24,350 nucleotides of DNA from an uncultured Coriobacteriaceae bacterium (GTDB taxonomy: Bacteria > Actinomycetota > Coriobacteriia > Coriobacteriales > Eggerthellaceae). Position 1 is the first letter of the stretch, and every line of letters begins with the position of its first letter. The notes beneath the pieces were generated by a model. The model saw nothing but the letters and a program-made list of their open reading frames with translations. It did not search any database and was not told the origin of the DNA. This document shows, piece after piece, positions 1-7,948 of this stretch. The DNA lies in NCBI GenBank assembly GCA_902781245.1, contig CACZIP010000003.1:1-24350 (forward strand), given 5' to 3'. The position numbers were made by a program, and so were the translations under genes.

Positions 1-1
1 G

Positions 2-1624
2 CTGGTGAAGGAATTGGGCGATGAGGCCGAGCGCAGAATCCAGGAAGACTGGGAGCTGAAGACCCTCCAGGAAGACCGCGACATAACCGGCCGGCATCTT
101 TCAGATGTGAATCGCGAAATCGAAAAGCTCGGCTCGAGCCGCGACCGTATCGAGCGCATCGATGCTCAGGTCGAGGAAACCCAAGCTGAGCTTTCCACGC
201 TCGAAGCCGAATATTCCGAACATGTTGTCGAGCAAACGGAAGACACAGGTTTCAATCGCAGGCTTATGCTTCTCGACAATGTCGCCGACCGCTCGTTGCG
301 CGACAAGCTCGACGAATATGCAGACGAGCAGGCGAAAGCTACGCGCGGAGTTGATATCGCGAAGGAGAACGCTGCAGCTTCGTCGGCTGCATACGAGGCG
401 CTCATGGAGATGGATGCCGACTCTCCACAGGTCAAGCGTGCAAGGAGGTCGAAAACCTCCCTCGCGGTGCTCCCAGCGCTGCTCGCCCTGGCGTTTGCGG
501 TGGGCGGAGTTCCGGTGTTCGTACATGCGCGGGCTATCAACAGCCTTTCACTCACCGCGCTCGGCATCGGCCTCATTGTGTTTGCCTGCTTGTTGGCGGT
601 GACGACGGTGGTGCTCGTCGCGCGCCCCGACCGAACAGCTGAAGCGCTCGACGCTCGCAAGCAAGATGCCCAGTGGGTCATGCTTCAAGACAAGAAGAAG
701 CTCGATGCCAGCATGGCTGCAAAACAGGTGCTCGACGATGAGGTGGAAGCGTTCCTCGAGGAAAAAGGGCTTGCCTCAGCCAACGGCTCGATTCGCCAAG
801 CGCGTTCGCTCCTCGATGACGCTCGCGATGCCCGTTCCGACATGCAGGCGCGCAACCAGCGCCTCGCGTCTCTCGAGATGCGCATCGAGACAGATAAACA
901 GGCGATCGAGAATCTCATCCGAGAACGGGCTGAAATCCTTGCCGATGTCGGCTTCGAGGTCGATGCATCAATTGAGGGCCTCGAAGATGAAATCGGAATC
1001 AAGCAAAGCCAACGCGAAGCGCTGTCGCGGACGTGTGACGAAATGAGCGTGCGCATGGGAGAGCTTGCCGAACGTCTCGAGACCGCGCGGAGCGACCGCT
1101 CATTTGACATTGTGAAAATACGGCATCAGCAGACGCGTGTGCGTTTGCGCGAAGCCAAGCACGAGCTCGTCACGCTGTTGCTCGCGAAACGGATGCTCGA
1201 GAAGAGCATCGCAGCATGGGAGAGCCGCAGCCAACCCGAGGTGTATCGTAAGGCCAGTGAGCTGTTCTCCGCAGTGACGGGCGGTGCGTGGTCTCAGATT
1301 TCCATGACGGCAGAAGGGCGGCTCGTGGCAATTGCGCATGATGGCACGGCGCGAGAAGTTCGTCATCTGTCGCTTGGCACCTGCCAGCAACTCTACCTTT
1401 CGCTGCGTGTGGCGATGCTCTTGCATGCCGACAACGTCGGGCGCGCAATACCGGTGCTCGCAGATGACATCCTCGTGAATTTCGACGCGACACGCCGACG
1501 CGCTGCCGCCCGCATTCTGGTGGAATTGGCCGAGTGTCGACAGGTCATCGTGTTCACCTGCCACCAGGAAACTGTCGAGGCGTTGCGCGAGGCCCAGCCC
1601 GAATTGAACTACCTTGTGCTGTAG
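2..1624 (+). CDS. YhaN/SMC-like AAA ATPase, C-terminal part (5' end outside window)
   Basis: The reading frame is open at the left edge, so the N-terminal Walker A domain lies upstream and this is a partial gene. What is visible is a long charged coiled coil (about residues 1-140 and 210-400), interrupted by two hydrophobic segments near residues 152-174 and 181-206, then a C-terminal ATPase half. That half carries an ABC-type signature LSLGTCQQLYLSL (about 455-467) and a Walker B-like VLADDIL (about 484-490). A membrane hairpin inside the coiled coil plus an SbcC/Rad50-like split ATPase is typical of the YhaN family, which is thought to work with a nuclease-type partner in DNA metabolism. 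That partner would lie to the left. The stop is followed after 6 bases by a long inverted repeat. Family-level confidence is good; the specific role is inferred. Confidence 0.75.
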   Translation: MVKELGDEAERRIQEDWELKTLQEDRDITGRHLSDVNREIEKLGSSRDRIERIDAQVEETQAELSTLEAEYSEHVVEQTEDTGFNRRLMLLDNVADRSLRDKLDEYADEQAKATRGVDIAKENAAASSAAYEALMEMDADSPQVKRARRSKTSLAVLPALLALAFAVGGVPVFVHARAINSLSLTALGIGLIVFACLLAVTTVVLVARPDRTAEALDARKQDAQWVMLQDKKKLDASMAAKQVLDDEVEAFLEEKGLASANGSIRQARSLLDDARDARSDMQARNQRLASLEMRIETDKQAIENLIRERAEILADVGFEVDASIEGLEDEIGIKQSQREALSRTCDEMSVRMGELAERLETARSDRSFDIVKIRHQQTRVRLREAKHELVTLLLAKRMLEKSIAAWESRSQPEVYRKASELFSAVTGGAWSQISMTAEGRLVAIAHDGTAREVRHLSLGTCQQLYLSLRVAMLLHADNVGRAIPVLADDILVNFDATRRRAAARILVELAECRQVIVFTCHQETVEALREAQPELNYLVL

Positions 1625-1630
1625 GTTTGA

Positions 1631-1698
1631 TGGCACGCTGCTCCCAGGGAACGCTGTGCTATCAAAATGGCACAGCGTTCCCTGGGAGCAGCGTGCCA
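1631..1698. repeat. Long perfect inverted repeat, element 1 (29-bp stem, 10-nt loop)
   Basis: Positions 1631-1659 are the exact reverse complement of 1670-1698, separated by a 10-nt loop. The element begins 6 bases after the stop of the upstream ATPase gene and lies before the purA promoter. Each arm contains ATGGCAC or GGCAC followed by TGCTCCCAGGGAA, a core also present in the element at 22199-22280. No T-run follows on the + strand, so it is not a standard intrinsic terminator. It may still stop transcription or protect the 3' end of the upstream mRNA. It looks like an intergenic palindromic repeat family. Confidence 0.9.
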
Positions 1699-1772
1699 AG
1701 ACCGAACTCCAGCGCAATGTTTCGCTCGTGTCTAGATTCGCCCGAGAGAGCGAATTGGACCGCCTAATCTTA

Positions 1773-1778
1773 TATAAT
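1773..1778 (+). promoter_or_regulatory. Candidate -10 box for purA
   Basis: A perfect TATAAT lies 31 bases upstream of the purA start and would give a transcript start near 1785. No good -35 sits at normal spacing. A TTGGAC at 1755-1760 is only 12 bases away, which is too close for a housekeeping promoter. The -10 is therefore plausible, but the promoter may depend on an activator or use another site. Confidence 0.45.
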
Positions 1779-1809
1779 CGTTTCCGCAGTCAATCCGAAA
1801 GGACTCACC

Positions 1810-3132
1810 ATGAACACAGTGTTGGTCGGCGCCCAATGGGGCGACGAGGGCAAGGGAAAGGTCACCGACCTCATTGCCCGCGACTACGATTTCGTTGTTC
1901 GTTACCAAGGTGGTAACAACGCAGGTCACACAGTAATCCACGGCGATACGAAACTCGCGCTGCATCTCATGCCGTCGGGCGTGATGTATCCGGACTCCGT
2001 GCCGGTTATCGGCAATGGCGTCGTGATCGACCCGGGCGTGCTCGTCAAAGAGATGGCAATGCTCCAAGCTGAGGGCATTTCCTGCCAGAATCTCAAGATC
2101 AGCTGCGATGCCCACATCATCATGCCTTACCACAAGGACCTCGACGGTGCCGATGAGAAGCGCCTCGGCGCGAATCAAATCGGCACGACGAAGCGCGGCA
2201 TCGGCCCGTGCTATCAGGACAAGGCAGGCCGCAAGGGCATCCGCGTGCAGGACCTCATGGACGAGCGAATCTTCCGCTTGAAGCTCGAGACGGTGCTCGC
2301 CCAGAAGAACCCGATTCTCGAGAAGATCTACGGTCTTCATACGTACACGGTTGAGGAAATTTGCGAGGAATATTTGCCCTACGCGAAGATCCTCAAGCCG
2401 TACATGGCAGAGACCGCACAACTGCTCAACGAGGCGCTGCGCGAGGGCAAGTCGATTCTGTTCGAGGGCGCACAAGGCACGCTGCTCGACATCGATCATG
2501 GCACCTATCCGTTCGTCACGTCGTCACCATGCTGTGCTGGTGGTGCGGCGACTGGCACCGGCGTGGGCCCGAAGGCCATCAACCGCGTGCTGGGCATCCA
2601 GAAAGCTTACGTCACGCGCGTTGGTGCTGGTCCGTTCCCGACCGAACAGCGTTTTGCCGAGGACGGCGGCGTTGGGGAAGAGGTCGAGATCGGCGAGACG
2701 ATTTGCTCCGTTGGCCACGAATACGGTGTCACAACTGGACGCAAACGTCGTTGCGGTTGGTTCGACGCCGTCATCGGCCGCTATGCGGTTGAGGTCAATG
2801 GTCTGACCGACGTGGCGCTCACCAAGCTCGACGTGCTCTCCGTGTTCGATACCATCAAGGTGTGCGTCGCTTACGAGTGCGATGGCAAACGTTACGATTA
2901 CTTCCCCATGCAGCAATCGGTGCTGTTCCATGCGAAGCCCATCTACGAGGAGCTTCCCGGCTGGAAGGGCGAGGACATCACCGAGTGCCGTTCATTCGAG
3001 GAGTTACCTCAGAACGCGCAAGACTACGTCAAGCACCTCGAGGACATTTGCAACGTGCGCATCAGCTTCGTGTCGGTTGGTCCCGACCGCGACCAGACCA
3101 TCGTCAGGGATTGGTATCGCGACGAAGATTAG
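1810..3132 (+). CDS. purA: Adenylosuccinate synthetase
   Basis: PurA joins IMP and aspartate using GTP to make adenylosuccinate, the first committed step from IMP to AMP, in the cytoplasm. The 440-residue length is normal. The N-terminus has the family P-loop GAQWGDEGKGK with its catalytic aspartate, followed by GGNNAGHTV. Further in are GTTKRGIGPCYQDK, the GAQGTLLDIDHGTYPFVTSS block, and TTGRKRRCGWFD near the C-terminal third. The start is supported by AAAGGA at 1798-1803, six bases upstream of ATG. purD follows 48 bases downstream on the same strand, so the two are probably co-transcribed. A full-length antisense frame on the other strand is a shadow. Confidence 0.97.
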   Translation: MNTVLVGAQWGDEGKGKVTDLIARDYDFVVRYQGGNNAGHTVIHGDTKLALHLMPSGVMYPDSVPVIGNGVVIDPGVLVKEMAMLQAEGISCQNLKISCDAHIIMPYHKDLDGADEKRLGANQIGTTKRGIGPCYQDKAGRKGIRVQDLMDERIFRLKLETVLAQKNPILEKIYGLHTYTVEEICEEYLPYAKILKPYMAETAQLLNEALREGKSILFEGAQGTLLDIDHGTYPFVTSSPCCAGGAATGTGVGPKAINRVLGIQKAYVTRVGAGPFPTEQRFAEDGGVGEEVEIGETICSVGHEYGVTTGRKRRCGWFDAVIGRYAVEVNGLTDVALTKLDVLSVFDTIKVCVAYECDGKRYDYFPMQQSVLFHAKPIYEELPGWKGEDITECRSFEELPQNAQDYVKHLEDICNVRISFVSVGPDRDQTIVRDWYRDED

Positions 3133-3180
3133 CAAGGCACGACGGCTTTCGAGTTCTATCAATTGTTGAAAGGAAAACAA

Positions 3181-4470
3181 GTGAACATCCTGGTACTGGG
3201 CAGTGGCGGACGAGAACATGCAATTGCGTGGGCGCTGAAGAAGTCGCCCAAAACAGAGGATTTGTTTGTTGCGCCGGGCAACGGCGGCACGGCGCTCATC
3301 GCTGAGAACGTTGGCGGCCTCGATGCCGAAGATGGCCAAGCCGTTCTCGATTTCGTGCAGGAGAACGACATCGCCCTCGTGGTCATTGGCCCCGAGGCTC
3401 CGCTCGTCGCCGGAGTTGCTGATGTGCTGCGCGGCGCCGGCGTTCCCGTTTTCGGGCCCGATTCGCAAGGTGCCCAGCTCGAGGGAAGCAAAACCTTCTG
3501 CAAGGAATTCATGATGCGCAACAACCTTCCGACGGCCGAGTACCTGTCGACCGACGACGAAGCTGCTGCTCATGCGTATATCGACAAGATGGGCGCCCCC
3601 ATCGTCGTCAAGGCTGACGGACTGGCTGCCGGCAAGGGCGTCGTCGTCGCCCAGACCGTCGAAGACGCTCATGCTGCCGTTACCTCGTGCTTCGAGGGCG
3701 CGTTCGGCAAAGCGGGAAATACGGTTGTCATCGAGGAATGCCTCACGGGCCCCGAGTGCTCGATGCTCGCGTTCGTTTCGGCGGGCAAGGCGTATTGCAT
3801 GGCTCCTTCGCAAGACCATAAGCGCGCTTACGACGGGGACGAAGGCCCCAACACGGGCGGCATGGGCGCATATTCGCCGGTGCCGATCGTCACCGATGAA
3901 GAGTTGGAGACGATGATCGACGTCATGAGCCGTGCTGCTGCCGCGACAGCCGATGAGTTCGACTACGATTACCGCGGCGTGCTCTACGGCGGCTTTATGC
4001 TCACGCCTGCCGGTCCGAAACTGCTCGAGTACAACGCGCGCTTTGGCGATCCCGAAACACAAGTTGTTTTGCCGCGTCTCGAATCCGATCTCGTTGATGC
4101 GATGATGGCCGTCGCCGAAGGCCGTCCCGACGAAATCGAGCTCGAATGGGCCGACAAATGGGCTGTCACGGTTGTTCTGGCAAGCGCCGGCTATCCGGGC
4201 TCGTATGAGAAGGGCAAGATCATCACTGGGCTCGACGCTGCAAACGCGCTCGAGGACGTCACGGTGTTCCATGCGGGCACGGCTGTAGACGACGAGGGCA
4301 ACGTTGTCACTGCTGGTGGTCGCGTGCTCAACGTCACGGCGATGGGCGACACGTTCCAGGCTGCGCGCGAGCGTGCTTACGAGGCTTGCGCGCTCATCGA
4401 CTTCGAGGGCAAGCAGAACCGCACCGACATCGGTTTGCGTGCAATTCGCGGGCGTGATTCCTGGGCCTAA
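3181..4470 (+). CDS. purD: Phosphoribosylamine-glycine ligase (GAR synthetase)
   Basis: PurD is an ATP-grasp enzyme that couples phosphoribosylamine to glycine, the second step of de novo purine synthesis. I place the start at GTG 3181 (protein begins MNILVLGSGGREHAIAW), because this matches the family N-terminus and has GAAAGGA just upstream. An in-frame TTG at 3163 would add six non-conserved residues. Visible motifs are the N-terminal GSGGREHA nucleotide fold, GPEAPLVAGVAD, the ATP-grasp segment PIVVKADGLAAGKGVVVA, DEGPNTGGMGAYSPVP, and the metal/ATP-binding NARFGDPETQVVLPRL. Length is 429 residues, as expected. It sits 48 bases after purA and is followed by a palindromic hairpin, so purA-purD probably ends here. 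Confidence 0.96.
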   Translation: MNILVLGSGGREHAIAWALKKSPKTEDLFVAPGNGGTALIAENVGGLDAEDGQAVLDFVQENDIALVVIGPEAPLVAGVADVLRGAGVPVFGPDSQGAQLEGSKTFCKEFMMRNNLPTAEYLSTDDEAAAHAYIDKMGAPIVVKADGLAAGKGVVVAQTVEDAHAAVTSCFEGAFGKAGNTVVIEECLTGPECSMLAFVSAGKAYCMAPSQDHKRAYDGDEGPNTGGMGAYSPVPIVTDEELETMIDVMSRAAAATADEFDYDYRGVLYGGFMLTPAGPKLLEYNARFGDPETQVVLPRLESDLVDAMMAVAEGRPDEIELEWADKWAVTVVLASAGYPGSYEKGKIITGLDAANALEDVTVFHAGTAVDDEGNVVTAGGRVLNVTAMGDTFQAARERAYEACALIDFEGKQNRTDIGLRAIRGRDSWA

Positions 4471-4494
4471 AACAGCAACTTAACCATCGATATC

Positions 4495-4524
4495 GAAGGG
4501 TCATTTCTGCAGAAATGACCCTTC
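4495..4524. terminator. Perfect 30-nt palindrome after purD, candidate terminator
   Basis: Positions 4495-4509 are the exact reverse complement of 4510-4524, with CTGCAG at the centre. It lies 24 bases after the purD stop. The downstream bases are not a clear T-run, so intrinsic termination would be weak. It could act as a 3'-end hairpin or as an operator ahead of the next gene. A TACAAT at 4550-4555, 44 bases before the next start, could be that gene's -10, but its -35 is poor. Confidence 0.55.
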
Positions 4525-4598
4525 TGTCGTTATGGGGTTCGTAAAAAGCTACAATTTGCAAAGCAACGTCAGCAACCGTTTTTCTTTGGAGTCCGCTC

Positions 4599-5912
4599 AT
4601 GTTCTCAGAGCGTTTTTTGAGCTTCGCCGTTGATACAACGTCGAAAAACTATTTGAAGATCAACCGCACGACCGATACGCACGTTCCAGGGCCACAGCCC
4701 GGCAAGCGCTACATGCTCTACATGCATGTGCCGTTCTGCACGAAGCTATGCCCGTACTGCTCGTTCAACCGCTTCCCGTTCTCGGAGAAGCGCGCCGTGC
4801 CGTATTTCGAGAACATGCGCAAGGAGATGCGCATGCTTTACGATCTGGGCTACGACTTCGACAGCGTCTACATCGGAGGCGGCACGCCCACTGTCATAAT
4901 CGACGAGCTGTGCGCGACCATCGACCAGGCGCGTGACCTGTTCAGCATCAAGGAGGTCTCGAGCGAGACGAACCCGAACCATCTGATTCCCGAGATCCTC
5001 GAGAAGCTCGAGGGTCGTGTGCAGCGCCTTTCGGTCGGCGTGCAAAGCTTCGACGATGGCCTGCTCAAGCAGATGGACCGCTACGACAAGTACGGTTGCG
5101 CCGACGAGATTGTCGAGCGCATTCAGCTTGCCACACCGTACTTCGTGTCGATGAATGCCGACATGATATTCAACTTCCCCGCGCAGACCGAGGACATGCT
5201 CATTCACGACGTCGAGCGCATTTTCGAATCGGGCTGCACGCAGACCACGTTCTACCCGCTCATGGCGTCGCTTTCGGTTGAGCGCCAGCTGGCCAAGACC
5301 GTCGGCTCGGTCGACTACAACCGCGAACAGCGCTACTACGAGATCATCGACGAGCTACTGTCCGGCGGCGAGAAACCGCTGTTCACGCACAGCAGCGCCT
5401 GGACGTACAACCGCTTCGACTACGACGAGGGCACAAGCGCTGGCGGCGACATGATCGACGAGTACGTCGTTCAGTACGAGGAGTACCCGGCCATTGGCAG
5501 CGGCGGCATCACATATCTAGGCAACAGCCTGTACGTGAACACCTTCTCGTTGCGCGAGTACGGCAAGGCCATCGAGGAAGGCCGCATGTCCATCATGGGT
5601 CGCACCGACTTCAACCTGCACGACCGCATGCGCTACCGTTTCCTCATGCAACTGTTCGGGTTGCGGCTCGACAAGCTGCAGTTCGAGCGCGATTTCGGCA
5701 TGACCGTCGAGAATGGTCTGCCCGCCGAGATGACGTTCATGAAGCTCGCCGGTGCCTTCGCAACCGACACGCCTGAGGAGCTCACGCTCACCCCGAAGGG
5801 CCGCTATTTGGTGGTAGCCATGATGCGCCAGTTCTTCATCGGCGTGAACAGCCTGCGCGATCAGGCTCGTGCCGCCCTGCCAGCTGAAGAGCGCGAGCTG
5901 TTGTTTGGGTAG
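4599..5912 (+). CDS. Radical SAM protein, coproporphyrinogen III oxidase family (HemN/HemW/HutW-like)
   Basis: A 437-residue cytoplasmic radical SAM enzyme. The [4Fe-4S] cluster motif is CTKLCPYC, with cysteines 47, 51 and 54 in the CX3CX2C spacing. The SAM-binding GGGTPT is at about 93-98, followed by SSETNPNHL and RLSVGVQSFDD, all typical of the HemN/HemW group. The C-terminal third (about 340-437) resembles the HemN C-terminal domain. Members either oxidise coproporphyrinogen III, deliver haem (HemW) or open the haem ring anaerobically (HutW/ChuW), and I cannot separate these from sequence alone. No haem biosynthesis or haem transport gene is in the window. The start is supported by GGAG at 4588-4591. 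It appears to be transcribed alone. Confidence 0.85.
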   Translation: MFSERFLSFAVDTTSKNYLKINRTTDTHVPGPQPGKRYMLYMHVPFCTKLCPYCSFNRFPFSEKRAVPYFENMRKEMRMLYDLGYDFDSVYIGGGTPTVIIDELCATIDQARDLFSIKEVSSETNPNHLIPEILEKLEGRVQRLSVGVQSFDDGLLKQMDRYDKYGCADEIVERIQLATPYFVSMNADMIFNFPAQTEDMLIHDVERIFESGCTQTTFYPLMASLSVERQLAKTVGSVDYNREQRYYEIIDELLSGGEKPLFTHSSAWTYNRFDYDEGTSAGGDMIDEYVVQYEEYPAIGSGGITYLGNSLYVNTFSLREYGKAIEEGRMSIMGRTDFNLHDRMRYRFLMQLFGLRLDKLQFERDFGMTVENGLPAEMTFMKLAGAFATDTPEELTLTPKGRYLVVAMMRQFFIGVNSLRDQARAALPAEERELLFG

Positions 5913-5936
5913 CAGCCAAATAGGCAGTTCTTTTTT
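5904..5936 (+). terminator. Weak candidate terminator overlapping the radical SAM stop codon
   Basis: TTTGG (5904-5908) pairs with CCAAA (5916-5920), and an outer CTG/CAG pairing is possible. A T6 run follows at 5931-5936. The stem is short and interrupted, so this is only a candidate. Confidence 0.3.
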
Positions 5937-5969
5937 GGTTGTTGCTCAATCAGGCAAGCGAGGCACTAC

Positions 5970-6944
5970 ATGAACAAGCATGACCGTGAGGCAATGGTGA
6001 CGTTCTTCGCTCAGGCCGACGAAGACGGAGTTTCGAATGTCGAAAAGGCCGAGACGCGCCACCGTGTGATTCGCCGTGTTGCGACGACGTCGAAGGACAA
6101 GAGCTACGAGGACGCCAACGAAACTATCGACAACAGGGCAGATGGTTTGCCTATCGGGGTGGTTGAAGTCGACGGCAAGCTCGTGGGGCTCGGCATTCAC
6201 ATCTTGAACGAAGACGTGTATCCGCTGCAGAGCTTTGAAATCTATTTGCGCGGTTGCGATCTTGTCGGGAATCTCGACATTTCGGGCTGTTCTGATCTGG
6301 TGTTCGTCGACCTGTACCGCAACCGCATCTCGTCCATCGACGCTGCCAACATGCCGAGCTTGCGCATTCTGGGCTTGCAGAGCAACCAGATAACGGCGCT
6401 TGATCCGACCGAAATGCCTGCCTGCCAGGGTATCGACATCGGCATGAACCGTCTTGAATCCATAGACGTTTCGCGCAACCCCGAATTGGTCGAGCTGTAT
6501 GTCAATGACAATTGCTTAACATCGCTCGATACGTCGCATAATGCGAAGCTCAAGTACCTGCGTGTGCAGAACAATGCAATCACGGATCTCGACACGACGG
6601 GCAATCCGCTGCTGAGGCATCTGTATGCAACGGGAAATCCGCTCGTGCGCATACGGGCGTTGGCACCTGGCGACGCGGTCGGCAAACCGCTTGAGCTGAC
6701 TGCAGGCGACGGCGGGCATGTTGGATTGTCCTTCAATCCCATCTACAACGCCCAATGGAAAGAAACGGGGGAGTGGGAGCAGAGCTACCATGCCTATCCG
6801 GATGACGGTTTCCTGTTTGCGGGTTGGTACGACGAGTCTGGAAAATGCGTTTCGGAAGAACTCGATTGGATGGATGAATACGGCGCATCTCGTGTTCTGC
6901 AGGCAAATTTTGTACAGGTGGTCTGCTCGAGTTCACTTGTATAA
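5970..6944 (+). CDS. Leucine-rich-repeat protein with C-terminal InlB B-repeat-like domain, no signal peptide
   Basis: A 324-residue protein. Residues ~1-60 are charged and of unknown fold. From about residue 95 to 235 there are six or seven leucine-rich repeats of exactly 21 residues, for example LVELYVNDNCLTSLDTSHN, followed by LKYLRVQNNAITDLDTTGN. The C-terminal ~70 residues (GGHVGLSFNP, then AYPDDGFLFAGWYDESGK) resemble the beta-grasp InlB B-repeat/Flg_new module usually found on secreted surface proteins. Here I see no signal peptide, no transmembrane helix and no LPXTG anchor. The protein is therefore either cytoplasmic or has lost an exported N-terminus. The start has CGAGG six bases upstream. 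Its partner and function are unknown; these folds usually bind proteins. Confidence 0.75.
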   Translation: MNKHDREAMVTFFAQADEDGVSNVEKAETRHRVIRRVATTSKDKSYEDANETIDNRADGLPIGVVEVDGKLVGLGIHILNEDVYPLQSFEIYLRGCDLVGNLDISGCSDLVFVDLYRNRISSIDAANMPSLRILGLQSNQITALDPTEMPACQGIDIGMNRLESIDVSRNPELVELYVNDNCLTSLDTSHNAKLKYLRVQNNAITDLDTTGNPLLRHLYATGNPLVRIRALAPGDAVGKPLELTAGDGGHVGLSFNPIYNAQWKETGEWEQSYHAYPDDGFLFAGWYDESGKCVSEELDWMDEYGASRVLQANFVQVVCSSSLV

Positions 6945-6958
6945 AACGTGAATGTGGG

Positions 6959-6987
6959 TTGACCAGCCGAACGGTGACTAGTAGAAT
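6959..6987 (+). promoter_or_regulatory. Promoter of the tRNA-Phe gene
   Basis: TTGACC at 6959-6964 and TAGAAT at 6982-6987 are separated by 17 bases, a near-consensus housekeeping promoter. The expected transcript start is about 6994, some 23 bases before the mature tRNA. Confidence 0.85.
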
Positions 6988-7016
6988 GTCTTTTCGCGTC
7001 ACGGCGCATAACATCC

Positions 7017-7092
7017 GGTCAGGTAGCTCAGTTGGTAGAGCAGCGGACTGAAAATCCGCGTGCCGAGGGTTCAAGTCCCCCCCTGACCACCA
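7017..7092 (+). tRNA. tRNA-Phe (GAA anticodon), CCA encoded
   Basis: A complete cloverleaf can be drawn. The 7-bp acceptor is GGTCAGG/CCTGACC, the D stem GCTC/GAGC, the anticodon stem GCGGA/TCCGC with loop CTGAAAA (anticodon GAA at 7050-7052), the variable loop GTGCC, the T loop TTCAAGT, discriminator A7089, and an encoded CCA at 7090-7092. The T stem GAGGG/CCCCC has one A-C mismatch (positions 50 and 64), which is tolerable but unusual. It has its own promoter and terminator. Confidence 0.97.
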
Positions 7093-7101
7093 TGAATACA
7101 C

Positions 7102-7124
7102 CAGCCCCTACCAGGGGCTGTTTT
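7102..7124 (+). terminator. Intrinsic terminator of tRNA-Phe
   Basis: An 8-bp GC-rich stem (7102-7109 with 7113-7120, ending AGGGGCTG) and a 3-nt loop are followed by TTTT at 7121-7124 and further Ts. It lies nine bases after the tRNA CCA end. Confidence 0.9.
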
Positions 7125-7163
7125 CATTTCTTCGGGTCATTGCATGGACTTGAACCCTGAGTT

Positions 7164-7829
7164 TTATCTCACCAAGAATTCGCTTACTACGCGGTTGAAC
7201 GCATCGGGATTTTCAAAGGCGATGAAGTGCGTGCCCTCGATGAGCGTCAGTTGCGCGTTGGGGATGCTCTCGGCTATCAGGCGCGTATGCGCTTCCTCGA
7301 TCATGTCGTCAGTCCCCGCCACGACGAGCGTTGGCATGTTCAGCCCAGAAAGCTGGACAGGGTCGATATGCGGTTCGTCGATCATCAAGCGAAGCAGTTC
7401 GAGCTGGTCTTCGTCGTTCGTCGCAACGGCTTGCTCGTATTCCTCGTCAATTTCACGACGCGTTTGCTCGGTCAACCCTTCGGGGAACAGGTTGCCACCG
7501 TTGAGGACGAGGCTCTTTACGCGCGTGGGGTGGGCTAGCGCGAACAGCATGGCCACATTCGCGCCATCGGAGAACCCCAGGATGTGGGCAGATGCAATGT
7601 CGAGCTCGTCCATGAAGGCGCGCAAATCATCAGCGAACTGATTGAGCGTGAGCGGAGCTGTGCCGCGAGGCGATTTTCCATGCCCGCGTGTGTCGACAGC
7701 AATCACGCGATAACGGTCCTGGAAGAAAGCTATTTGGTGCTCGAAATACGAGGAGTCCTCGCCGTTGCCGTGTAGCAGAACCAGGGGTTCTCCGCTTCCA
7801 TGCTCCGTATAGTGCAACTGGATGTTCAT
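7164..7829 (-). CDS. Alpha/beta hydrolase
   Basis: A 221-residue single-domain alpha/beta hydrolase with no signal peptide, so probably cytoplasmic. The oxyanion-hole motif HGNGE is at residues 20-24. The nucleophile elbow GFSDGA places the catalytic serine at 87. The acid is Asp174 or Asp175 in AGTDDM, and the base is His201 in EGTHFI. The cap region is short (about 112-160). The family includes carboxylesterases, lactonases and C-C hydrolases, and the substrate cannot be read from the sequence. GAAGG lies six bases upstream of the ATG. It is divergent from the YigZ-type gene, with about 120 bases between them, and its 3' end faces the tRNA-Phe terminator. Confidence 0.88.
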   Translation of the reverse strand: MNIQLHYTEHGSGEPLVLLHGNGEDSSYFEHQIAFFQDRYRVIAVDTRGHGKSPRGTAPLTLNQFADDLRAFMDELDIASAHILGFSDGANVAMLFALAHPTRVKSLVLNGGNLFPEGLTEQTRREIDEEYEQAVATNDEDQLELLRLMIDEPHIDPVQLSGLNMPTLVVAGTDDMIEEAHTRLIAESIPNAQLTLIEGTHFIAFENPDAFNRVVSEFLVR

Positions 7830-7913
7830 GGCATAACCTTCGATGTCAGAATTCGCTTATCAGCATCACTCTAAACACTGTATACCAAAGGTTGTGCCAG
7901 GAGGACGGCTCTC

Positions 7914-7941
7914 TTGGCGCAACCCGTTCCTTGCGTATAAT
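7914..7941 (+). promoter_or_regulatory. Promoter of the YigZ-family gene, placing +1 at the start codon
   Basis: TTGGCG at 7914-7919 and a perfect TATAAT at 7936-7941 are separated by 16 bases. The usual 6-8 base gap puts the transcript start at about 7948-7949, which is the A of the ATG at 7949. No Shine-Dalgarno-like sequence precedes that ATG, which supports a leaderless mRNA. Confidence 0.7.
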
Positions 7942-7948
7942 GCTGCCC

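Noticed and set aside
1755..1760. TTGGAC as the -35 of purA
   Set aside because: The spacing to TATAAT is 12 bases, too short for a normal housekeeping promoter.
3004..4272. 422-codon open frame on the minus strand
   Set aside because: Antisense shadow of purA/purD with no known domain and no ribosome binding site evidence.
7017..7092. tRNA-Phe as a phage or island attachment site
   Set aside because: I see no second copy of the tRNA 3' end in the window and no integrase. The tRNA and its terminator are intact and flanked by ordinary genes.
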